From the NCBI GenBank assembly GCA_037447655.1, contig JBBHKE010001956.1, positions 363,251-427,250 on the forward strand: a DNA stretch of 64,000 nt, given 5' to 3'. This DNA comes from Zygnema cylindricum (lineage: Eukaryota > Streptophyta > Zygnematophyceae > Zygnematales > Zygnemataceae). A program made the translations under genes and the position numbers. Under the pieces are notes generated by a model. It saw only the letters and a list, made by a program, of their open reading frames with translations, did no database searches and was not told the DNA's origin. Shown here piece after piece: positions 62,901 through 64,000 of this stretch (its first letter is position 1; each line of letters opens with the position of its first letter).

Positions 62901-63008
62901 CAGTCTATGTTCAATTTGCCAAAAAACCTCTCTGGTTTGGGATCGCCTAATCCGGACCTCAACTGTTCCATTCTTCAACCATACCAACAGGTGCACGAAA
63001 TCCAATAA
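18641..63008 (+). CDS. Giant LRR-EGF-papain-EGF-EGF-LysM-LysM gene (31 exons)
   Basis: Thirty-one exons join without a frame break into 3,369 coding bases (1,122 residues). Residues 1-22 are a signal peptide; 23-69 an LRR cap ending CDNSGRVTDM-type; about 70-525 nineteen LRRs, one per exon; about 526-560 a last LRR; about 595-642 an EGF-like module; about 680-903 a C1A papain domain; 904-963 and 964-1011 EGF-like modules; about 1018-1068 and 1069-1119 two LysM-like domains; then TAA. Papain hallmarks: Gln702, Cys705, Cys708 (TCWIFASVSAIES), His845 (NGVDHVVVVVGYD), Asn865 (RNSWGTKWGDNGY). No I29 inhibitor propeptide is seen and no transmembrane segment, so a secreted product is inferred. LysM domains of other proteins bind GlcNAc-containing glycans. 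Exon model is by eye; the single-gene call rests on phase continuity and on a typical LRR cap at one end. Splitting into two genes is possible but less likely, because the last LRR and the first EGF share one exon. Confidence 0.75.
19038..19149 (+). CDS. Exon 2: LRR N-terminal cap
   Basis: The acceptor TTGCTGCAG ends at 19,037; the donor GTGAGC starts at 19,150, leaving two bases (phase 2) as required by the LRR exons. It encodes TALEAVKAAAEYPENFPEII then CDDYNFWCDNSGRVTD. The paired cysteines and SGRVT before the first repeat are typical of plant LRRNT caps. Confidence 0.8.
19200..19410. repeat. Interstitial telomere-like repeat (TTTAGGG variants)
   Basis: GTTTTAGGGTTTACTAGGGT recurs with a period of about 25 bp, made of TTTAGGG and CTAGGG words. 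TTTAGGG is the plant-type telomere unit; similar short islands are common in plant introns and promoters. Confidence 0.7.
20581..20918. repeat. 59-bp tandem array running into the first LRR acceptor
   Basis: ATGAAGGATCTCATTGAATG starts units at 20,581, 20,641, 20,700, 20,759, 20,818 and 20,877 (one 60-bp, then 59-bp spacings). Each unit continues ACGTATGCTTGGAGGGGTGT and AGGGATGTAGGGGGAGAGA. In the sixth unit this last part is GGGTGCAGAAATATAGGCGAG, which contains the acceptor and first bases of exon 3. Confidence 0.85.
20919..20990 (+). CDS. Exon 3: LRR 1
   Basis: Acceptor GGGTGCAG, donor GTGAGT. 72 bp, phase 2 at both ends. It encodes FGGRIAEEIGNLTQLEYL after NIGEFA and is the most divergent LRR exon of the 5' half. 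Confidence 0.8.
21400..21471 (+). CDS. Exon 4: LRR 2
   Basis: Acceptor GTATCCCAG, donor GTAAGA. 72 bp, phase 2/2. It encodes DLNKNG then LSGNIPSSIGQLKFLTYL, a plant-type LxGxIPxxI repeat. Confidence 0.85.
22250..23668 (+). mobile_element. Decayed Ty1/copia element D (+ strand) in intron 4
   Basis: The clearest part is the RNase H end: SKEVKYMATWNALK at about 23,373-23,416 (copia S-x-x-E-x-E-Y-M-A), and THLDNMAFYERLGERQRVEL followed by VEEVANMLTNA at about 23,538-23,645 (copia K-x-H-I-D ... ADxxTK). A possible protease-like DWIL near 22,540 is weak. Stops and frameshifts abound. LTRs were not located; the surroundings (about 21,900-24,440) are probably also of this insertion. Confidence 0.6.
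24510..24760 (+). repeat. LRR module that has lost its exon (unit between LRR 2 and LRR 3)
   Basis: The intron-end signature CTTGTAGCCAATAGCTTGGC, GGCACTTAGTGG is followed by a G-rich tract, then directly by GAGTGCGGAAGTAGATAATA and AATAAGAGTTTATCTTT. In intact modules (26.4-26.8 and 29.4-29.7 kb) the acceptor, the 72-bp exon and about 120 bp lie between these two parts. Here they are missing, probably by deletion between G-rich tracts. Confidence 0.7.
25794..25865 (+). CDS. Exon 5: LRR 3
   Basis: Acceptor GGTGTTGCAG, donor GTAAGT. 72 bp, phase 2/2. YLDNNM then LSGSIPSSIGQLESLKDL. Its module is closely similar to that of LRR 7 (30.8 kb), including upstream ACTGAATTGGAGGCACTTGG. Confidence 0.9.
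26509..26580 (+). CDS. Exon 6: LRR 4
   Basis: Acceptor TGTGTTAG, donor GTTAGA (weaker than the usual GTAAGA of this array). 72 bp, phase 2/2. WLFENQ then LSGSIPSSIGQLTFLQTL. The weak donor could favour skipping, which would keep frame. Confidence 0.8.
27069..27140 (+). CDS. Exon 7: LRR 5
   Basis: Acceptor GTGTCACAG, donor GTAAGA. 72 bp, phase 2/2. DFSSNQ then LSGSVPLSIGQLTSLQTL. Confidence 0.9.
27840..28460 (-). mobile_element. Decayed Ty1/copia element A: RNase H end plus LTR-like 3' part
   Basis: The minus strand (28,460 to 28,095) encodes ATSAAIKELLWVKSHLHELG, CDNQVAISIASNPSYHYKSK and HMDTRLHFVKEKLFSKVI, a clear copia RNase H C-terminus. Downstream (27,840-28,075 on +) the sequence CACACTAAATCTGATAC and CTGAATCTCTCCCTCTCTC resembles the LTRs at 33.5-34.75 and 59.3-60.1 kb, so this looks like the 3' LTR of the same family. 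The rest of pol is missing. Confidence 0.75.
29465..29536 (+). CDS. Exon 8: LRR 6
   Basis: Acceptor GGTGACACAG, donor GTAAGA. 72 bp, phase 2/2. VLANNQ then LSGSIPSSIGQMTSLQAL. Module flanks closely match those of LRR 4. Confidence 0.9.
30817..30888 (+). CDS. Exon 9: LRR 7
   Basis: Acceptor GGTGTTGCAG, donor GTAAGA. 72 bp, phase 2/2. YLDSNK then LSGSIPSSIGQLTSLQYL, close to the array consensus. Confidence 0.9.
32049..32120 (+). CDS. Exon 10: LRR 8
   Basis: Acceptor CTTTCTCAG, donor GTAAGA. 72 bp, phase 2/2. WLSTNE then LSGNIQSFIGNLASLKEL; the consensus IP is replaced by IQ. Confidence 0.85.
32480..33489 (-). mobile_element. Decayed Ty1/copia element B: Gag and protease
   Basis: Reading on the minus strand, FDGQKYLYWADLVKSYVTQV (ending with a stop near 33,333) is a Gag N-terminus of the copia type. 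Near 32,810 the zinc knuckle CVYCYAQRHFYKQC keeps C-x2-C-x4-H-x4-C without its glycine. The aspartic protease region reads GWIMDSGSV near 32,590. The element is cut off at about 32,480, with no integrase or RT. Its Gag frame runs up to the LTR boundary and I see no initiator-Met PBS there. Confidence 0.7.
33490..34753 (-). repeat. LTR of element B, enlarged by an internal tandem repeat
   Basis: The ends are TGTTG (33,490-33,494) and CAACA (34,749-34,753), identical to the ends of the solo LTR at 59.3 kb. The shared interior includes CCTAACTCCAAAATTG, GTATGTCATAATGAAATC and the CTCTCTTTCTCC end region. Between about 33,680 and 34,200 the block TTTTTGATACAAACAAGTTC, AATGTAAATAACACAATGAGG is present about three times, making this LTR about 1.26 kb against 0.87 kb. 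Confidence 0.7.
35048..35119 (+). CDS. Exon 11: LRR 9
   Basis: Acceptor GGTATTGCAG, donor GTAAGA. 72 bp, phase 2/2. LLNNNK then FNGSIPSSIGQLKSIKYL. Confidence 0.9.
35561..36612. mobile_element. hAT-like non-autonomous DNA transposon, 1,052 bp
   Basis: The ends are TAGTGTTGGGTA and TACCCAACACTA. Both sides carry the perfect 8-bp duplication CAATTGAG (35,553-35,560 and 36,613-36,620), the hallmark of hAT insertion. Subterminal regions are dense in CGATATATCG and ATATCGCGATA words. The interior has no transposase; it holds a GCAGTAGCTAGTACTACC-type repeat (about 36,150-36,465). The perfect duplication suggests a fairly recent insertion. Confidence 0.9.
36150..36465. repeat. CAGCAGTAGCTAGTACTACC repeat inside the hAT-like element
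   Basis: Irregular repeats of CAGTAG, CTAGTACTAC and GGCAGCAGCTG fill about 300 bp. Many CAGCTG and CTAGTACTAG words are self-complementary, so the strand could fold. Confidence 0.75.
37586..37657 (+). CDS. Exon 12: LRR 10
   Basis: Acceptor GTGTCACAG, donor GTAAGG. 72 bp, phase 2/2. DLSNNQ then LSGSIPLSFTNFTSLQEL. First copy of the duplicated module. Confidence 0.9.
38781..38852 (+). CDS. Exon 13: LRR 11 (identical to LRR 10)
   Basis: Same 72 bp as exon 12, with the same acceptor and donor, from the second copy of the duplicated module. Adding it lengthens the protein by exactly 24 residues without changing frame. Confidence 0.9.
40099..40170 (+). CDS. Exon 14: LRR 12
   Basis: Acceptor GCTCCAACAG, donor GTAAGA. 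72 bp, phase 2/2. SMFNNK then LSGGIPSSIFPMKSLNYL. Confidence 0.85.
41380..43906 (-). mobile_element. Decayed Ty1/copia element C: Gag, protease and integrase
   Basis: All on the minus strand. Near 42,690 the zinc knuckle reads CYYCNRWGHISSQC, an intact C-x2-C-x4-H-x4-C. Near 42,430 a protease-like region reads GAIYHICTDATYFDEM. Integrase core: KLKVVRLDNEREFFVFEGYF and LYTAPCSLEYNG at about 41,500-41,650, then KNWTMVRAMMATQF. Next to the LTR, TTGATATTAGAGCAAG resembles the usual initiator-Met primer site TGGTATCAGAGC. RT and RNase H are missing and many stops are present. Confidence 0.8.
43907..44287 (-). repeat. 5' LTR of element C, 381 bp
   Basis: The ends are TGATA (43,907) and TATCA (44,287), a 5-bp inverted repeat of the usual TG..CA form, and the primer-binding-like site adjoins at 43,906. 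No partner LTR was found at the low-coordinate side. Confidence 0.65.
44288..46633 (+). other. Rest of the intron before LRR 13
   Basis: Apart from the 20-bp minisatellite (45,724-46,080), I recognise only AT-rich intron sequence and, from about 46,200, the usual module sequence ahead of an LRR exon (GGTTTTAACTTTGTAGCCCATAA). Confidence 0.5.
45724..46080. repeat. Minisatellite AACCGGATCTAACTTGAGAA (about 20 bp)
   Basis: Roughly seventeen units of AAAACCGGATCTAACTTGAG occur head to tail. Variants include CTTTAGA for CTTGAGA and three longer units with TTTGCTTGAG. No coding potential is inferred. Confidence 0.9.
46634..46705 (+). CDS. Exon 15: LRR 13
   Basis: Acceptor TTGATACAG, donor GTAAGA. 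72 bp, phase 2/2. YLSSNQ then FSGSIPSSIIQIKSLLVL. It ends CT rather than TT; with the next A the split codon is still Leu. Confidence 0.85.
46955..47153. mobile_element. MITE family 1, copy 3 (ends decayed)
   Basis: The inner arms are recognisable (TTATTAGTGTTAGTG, CGTAAAACACCTTTTCTACG, TCTGACGGTTGCGATCGAAA, GGCGAAAAATAGTAAC, ATTAATGATACACG). The outermost TACACCGTG is lost on the left and the right end is GATACACGAAAAG, so the TA duplication cannot be checked. Confidence 0.65.
47849..47930. repeat. (TA)n microsatellite with ACATATATATA interruptions
   Basis: TATATA runs dominate about 80 bp. This is ordinary intronic microsatellite DNA. Confidence 0.85.
49254..49325 (+). CDS. Exon 16: LRR 14
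   Basis: Acceptor GCTATCACAG, donor GTAAGA. 72 bp, phase 2/2. GLSNNQ then LSGNIPSSIGQLTSLQEL. Confidence 0.9.
50241..50312 (+). CDS. Exon 17: LRR 15
   Basis: Acceptor GTGTCATAG, donor GTAAGA. 72 bp, phase 2/2. YLQSNL then LSGSIPSSIVNLTSLQYL. Confidence 0.9.
50920..51158. repeat. CTCCCT pyrimidine tract in the intron before LRR 16
   Basis: About 240 bp of almost pure C/T (CTCTCCCTCTCCCT) ends about 38 bp before the exon 18 acceptor. In other modules this position holds GGTGGGGTGGG-type G-rich DNA, so the tract is an inserted or expanded replacement. Confidence 0.8.
51196..51267 (+). CDS. Exon 18: LRR 16
   Basis: Acceptor GGCATCATAG, donor GTGAGA. 72 bp, phase 2/2. WLAKNQ then LSGSIPSSIGRLTSLLSL. 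Confidence 0.9.
51640..51780 (+). repeat. Second LRR module without an exon
   Basis: The module signature is present (TGGCCTTGTAGCCCCACACT, AACTAGGAGGCATTTTTAGGG, GGTGTGGTTTTGGGGGTGGGGATACCCG), where the acceptor and exon would follow within about 20 bp. The sequence instead runs into ATTTATTTTATTTGTCTTTA. No LRR codons are found downstream. Confidence 0.65.
51880..52630. repeat. AAT-rich intron block
   Basis: AATAATAA, TAACAAT and TAATGATAA words make up about 750 bp. Shorter equivalents follow several LRR exons (for example 40,320-40,510, 47,440-47,640, 49,560-49,920, 54,410-54,620), so they look like a standing part of the repeated module. Confidence 0.6.
53683..53754 (+). CDS. Exon 19: LRR 17
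   Basis: Acceptor GGGGTCACAG, donor GTAAGA. 72 bp, phase 2/2. WISDNQ then LSGIIPSSIGQIASLQGV. It ends GT, so the final Leu of the repeat is Val. Confidence 0.85.
54094..54165 (+). CDS. Exon 20: LRR 18
   Basis: Acceptor TCGGTCACAG, donor GTAAGA. 72 bp, phase 2/2. WISNNK then LSGIIPSSISELIFLQYL. Lying only 339 bp after exon 19, it has the shortest intron between LRR exons after LRR 2. Confidence 0.85.
54736..54807 (+). CDS. Exon 21: LRR 19
   Basis: Acceptor TTGTTGCAG, donor GTGAGT. 72 bp, phase 2/2. DMSSNK then LLGIIPPSFSMLQNLQAL. Its introns lack the module signature of the others, so it appears to belong to the older, unduplicated 3' end of the array. Confidence 0.9.
55250..55810. repeat. 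Repeat copy split by a MITE (partner of 57,500-57,790)
   Basis: Words such as TTTTGGAACCAG, CCGCTCAATTTTAGAATTTTGCG, GGCCAAGATCTTGGTCCTTGCA and CGTGCGGATTTGTACA correspond to TTTTGGAATCAG, CCGTCCAATTTTACATTTCGC, GACCAAAGGTCTTGGTCTCCGCA and TGTGAGAATTTGCATACA at 57.5-57.75 kb. In this copy a family 1 MITE (55,389-55,622) interrupts the element. No end signals were defined. Confidence 0.5.
55389..55622. mobile_element. MITE family 1, copy 4
   Basis: A 234-bp element lies between TA at 55,387-55,388 and TA at 55,623-55,624. It begins CACCTTGTATCGCTATTAGCG and ends ACTAATAGTGATACACGGTG. Arms: GTTAAAACATCTTTTCTCCG and GGAGAAAAGATGTTTTAAGTG. Near the right end AATTATTAACACTA is duplicated. Confidence 0.85.
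56564..56913 (+). CDS. Exon 22: last LRR, linker and EGF-like module 1
   Basis: Acceptor TTTTCCAG ending at 56,563, donor GTGAGC at 56,914, phases 2 and 1. NLRNNLLTGHVTLLFQTIGN is a decayed LRR, followed by VSNNFLSGT. Next comes a Cys-containing linker (CLNNANNCFVSNSNESIC), and then the EGF-like VCGGHGICTALDAPCICDEG with six cysteines in that region. One exon joins the LRR and EGF parts, which supports a single gene across the two halves. Confidence 0.9.
57195..57383 (+). CDS. Exon 23: start of papain domain
   Basis: Acceptor ATTTCAG ending at 57,194. Two donors are possible: GTAGTA at 57,381 or GTACGT at 57,384. I prefer 57,384 because it gives DQQTC then N-TCW, restoring the papain spacing Gln-x2-Cys-x2-Cys (Gln702, Cys705, Cys708). 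It encodes MSSQVASKKMNKYFRYASSG, a linker, then NWNWVKRQAVTAIRDQ, the usual mature N-terminus. The I29 propeptide is absent. Confidence 0.85.
57500..57790. repeat. Repeat copy (partner of 55,250-55,810)
   Basis: This intronic segment shares several 15-25-bp words with 55.25-55.81 kb in the same order and orientation, without the MITE. It is probably an unclassified dispersed element. Confidence 0.45.
58697..58926 (+). CDS. Exon 24: papain catalytic cysteine region
   Basis: Acceptor TTGTTCCAG ending at 58,696, donor GTAAGT at 58,927, phases 1 and 0. It holds the catalytic Cys in TCWIFASVSAIESALYIAG. QFLNCSSLKLNCSVGGWPSQ then ALDY matches the papain CxGG block that pairs with Cys705. It ends PGMCGGRQ. 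Confidence 0.95.
59085..59228 (+). CDS. Exon 25: papain central segment
   Basis: Acceptor TATGTGCAG ending at 59,084, donor GTAAGT at 59,229, phase 0 at both ends. LTITSFERILMNGWLGLLLA, then LQQQPSIVSIEASGSSFLNY matches the papain QPVSVAIEA..F..Y block. Confidence 0.95.
59266..60143 (-). mobile_element. Solo LTR of a copia-like family, with perfect 5-bp duplication
   Basis: The LTR runs 59,271-60,138 (868 bp) with ends TGTTG and CAACA. AAAAC flanks it on both sides (59,266-59,270 and 60,139-60,143). It is homologous to the LTR of element B, whose internal sequence sets the minus orientation. A 55-bp direct repeat (GTGTATCCGCGATCCACAGA) occurs twice at 59,862 and 59,917. It lies in the intron between exons 25 and 26 of the papain domain. 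Confidence 0.9.
60411..60630 (+). CDS. Exon 26: papain His/Asn region
   Basis: Acceptor GGTTTTGCAG ending at 60,410, donor GTAATG at 60,631, phases 0 and 1. A nearer AG (60,379) is ruled out because it would put a stop in the required frame. It holds NGVDHVVVVVGYDLTATPPY with the catalytic His and WLIRNSWGTKWGDNGYMRMK with the catalytic Asn, then GICGIN. Confidence 0.95.
61111..61290 (+). CDS. Exon 27: EGF-like module 2
   Basis: Acceptor TTATCTTTAG ending at 61,110, phase 1 at both ends. The donor GTTCAC at 61,291 is weak but of the same GTTC type as exon 1. DPCRVKNYATNQL, then NPCGNGVCTPLGKTNTCQCS and VTNTDGTQTC give a six-cysteine EGF-like pattern. Confidence 0.85.
61599..61742 (+). CDS. 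Exon 28: EGF-like module 3
   Basis: Acceptor ACAATGCAG ending at 61,598, donor GTAAGT at 61,743, phase 1 at both ends. NPCKFYSKNPCGLGTCVNSV, then GSYLCICPMGYSAY and LTCVP form a second six-cysteine EGF-like module. The 1-1 phase is typical of shuffled EGF exons. Confidence 0.9.
62110..62225 (+). CDS. Exon 29: LysM 1, first half
   Basis: Acceptor CTCTTACAG ending at 62,109, donor GTAATT at 62,226, phases 1 and 0. SYYIVPENSIVTCRDIRNAY, then ILEANFTSQNP fits the LysM pattern Y-x-V ... C-x-x-I ... N-P. Confidence 0.75.
62301..62507. mobile_element. MITE family 1, copy 5
   Basis: A 207-bp element lies between TA at 62,299-62,300 and TA at 62,508-62,509. It begins CACCGTGAATCGTAATCAGCG. Arms: TTTTAAAACATCTTTTCTTCG and GGAGAAAAGATGTTTTCAGTG. 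It sits in the 353-bp intron between the two LysM 1 exons and makes up most of it. Confidence 0.85.
62579..62668 (+). CDS. Exon 30: LysM 1 end and LysM 2 start
   Basis: Acceptor GCATGGCAG ending at 62,578, donor GTCAGT at 62,669, 90 bp, phase 0 at both ends. KFKCDSPLPAKTRVDVTAYR completes LysM 1 in the N-P-x-x-x-C-x-x-x-L form. NCSLIYSTNE opens LysM 2. Confidence 0.75.
62880..63008 (+). CDS. Exon 31: LysM 2 and stop
   Basis: Acceptor TTGTTTTACAG ending at 62,879, phase 0. GDSCKSIQSMFNLPKNLSGL, then PNPDLNCSILQPYQQ is a clear LysM core. The frame reads on as VHEIQ and stops at TAA (63,006-63,008). A possible donor GTGCAC at 62,991 could lead to a further exon beyond the window; I prefer the stop because LysM domains end near QQV. 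Confidence 0.7.
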   Translation, partial: GDSCKSIQSMFNLPKNLSGLGSPNPDLNCSILQPYQQVHEIQ

Positions 63009-64000
63009 GGCTGTTTAGGGTAATTGGGTTTTTTAGGGTTTTTTCACATCACATCACATTTTACAACTTGTAAGTATTTTACATATGAGCAATGCTTACA
63101 GACATACAAAATGGACTGACCCGTGCATATTAATTAATTATGACACCGGTCAAGCGAAGAAGGTTTAAATATATAGTTTCACGATCATTACTGAAGGCTG
63201 CCATAGTTCTAGCAGTTTAAACAGTTACAGATTGTCGAGATTACGCTACTATATAATAACTTTAAGATGTCCTTTAATGTTGACCCTATTCTTTTGGATC
63301 TTCGTACGGTTTCTATAAAACTGTTTCTCCCCCCCTTTTCCTCTTTCCCCAATGTCCCATTCTCCCCCTTTTCCCCACTTCCCGTTCTTTCCGTCTTCCC
63401 TTCTTCGCCTCTCCCATGCTCCCCTTCTTCCCTTTTACCCATTTCCCTTTTTACTATTTTTCCATTTTTTTCCTTCTTTAACTCTCCATCACTCCAATTC
63501 GGTCTTCTGCAACAATCACAGACTTCCACTTCCGTTTTCCTTTTTTCCCCTTCATGTTCCCTCTCTCATTTCCCTCTTTATCTTGCCTCATCCCCTTTAA
63601 TCACTTCTCCCTTTTAATTTTCTCCCCCTGCCCTCCCTCTCACCCATTTCAGCTTCCACCCTATGTTCCTTCCCTCCCCTCTCCCTATTCCTTTTTTCTC
63701 TTCTCCACTTCACCCATTTTTCCCTTTTCTCAAACTCACCTTCTTCTTTTATGGCCTTCTTCAAGATTCACACTCTCCCATGTTCCTATCTCTCCTTCCA
63801 CCTGACTTCTTTTTCCCATTCCTTCAATCCACCATTCTGTTCTTTTCCCTTTCCCTCCTCTCGTGACCTCATTTCCCCATACCATCCCACTATTTGCACA
63901 TCCTCCCCTTCTCCCTTTCTCCTTCTCTCACACTCTCTTCCCCTCACCTCTTCAACAGTTTTCCCATTATTGGACCGTCCCCCGTCCACCCCACCTTTCT
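63009..64000. other. 3' flank, pyrimidine-rich, no recognised gene
   Basis: The first part has TTTAGGGTTTTTT and CATCACATCACAT words. From about 63,320 to the end the + strand is strongly C/T-rich (TTCCCCCTTTTCCC type), an irregular counterpart of the purine-rich block at 19.4-20.5 kb. No polyadenylation signal was identified with confidence. Confidence 0.6.

Noticed and set aside
1-64000. CRISPR arrays, operons, rRNA or bacterial insertion sequences
   Set aside because: None seen; tandem repeats are minisatellites without spacer structure, and gene structure is spliced.

Overview
This is eukaryotic nuclear DNA. It has spliced genes with GT-AG introns, decayed Ty1/copia retrotransposons, a LINE-type retroelement, MITEs, a hAT-like element and very long polypyrimidine/polypurine tracts. 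The plant-type LRR exons (72 bp, phase 2 at both ends), telomere-like TTTAGGG motifs in introns, LysM domains and an SSUH2-like gene point to the green lineage. My best guess is a streptophyte (charophyte) alga such as Chara, but that is an inference. Nothing prokaryotic was seen.

Layout. 1-6.2 kb has no recognised gene: a MITE remnant, poly(T), minisatellites and a 1.4 kb almost pure C/T tract (3,265-4,680). 6.2-9.67 kb holds the last four exons of an SSUH2-like zinc-binding (CxxCxGxG) protein on the + strand, its 5' exons unidentified. 9.7-13.2 kb holds no recognised gene, apart from a 71-bp tandem repeat. 13.2-14.7 kb is a broken LINE (RT plus C-terminal nuclease-like region) ending at a poly(T) run. 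14.9-18.6 kb is intergenic and contains MITEs of two families that share terminal sequence.

18,641-63,008 (+) is, by my reconstruction, one gene of about 44.4 kb with 31 exons. All exon phases fit and the total is 3,369 coding bases, or 1,122 residues. Order: signal peptide; LRR N-terminal cap; 19 LRRs, each on its own 72-bp exon; a last LRR fused to an EGF-like module; a C1A papain protease domain with Cys708, His845, Asn865 and Gln702; two more EGF-like modules; two LysM-like domains; stop. The predicted product is a secreted LRR-EGF-papain-EGF-EGF-LysM-LysM protein. I know of no described family with this order. LysM and LRR domains usually recognise glycans and proteins, so a wall-, symbiosis- or defence-related extracellular protease is a reasonable hypothesis, not a conclusion.

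The LRR part is a record of exon-by-exon expansion. The exons sit in related modules of roughly 1 kb or more; one 1,195-bp module is duplicated almost identically in tandem (36,804-39,175), and two modules have lost their exon. The introns carry four copia remnants, a solo LTR with a perfect target duplication, a hAT-like element with a perfect 8-bp duplication, and MITEs. After the stop, the rest of the window is pyrimidine-rich sequence with no recognised gene.
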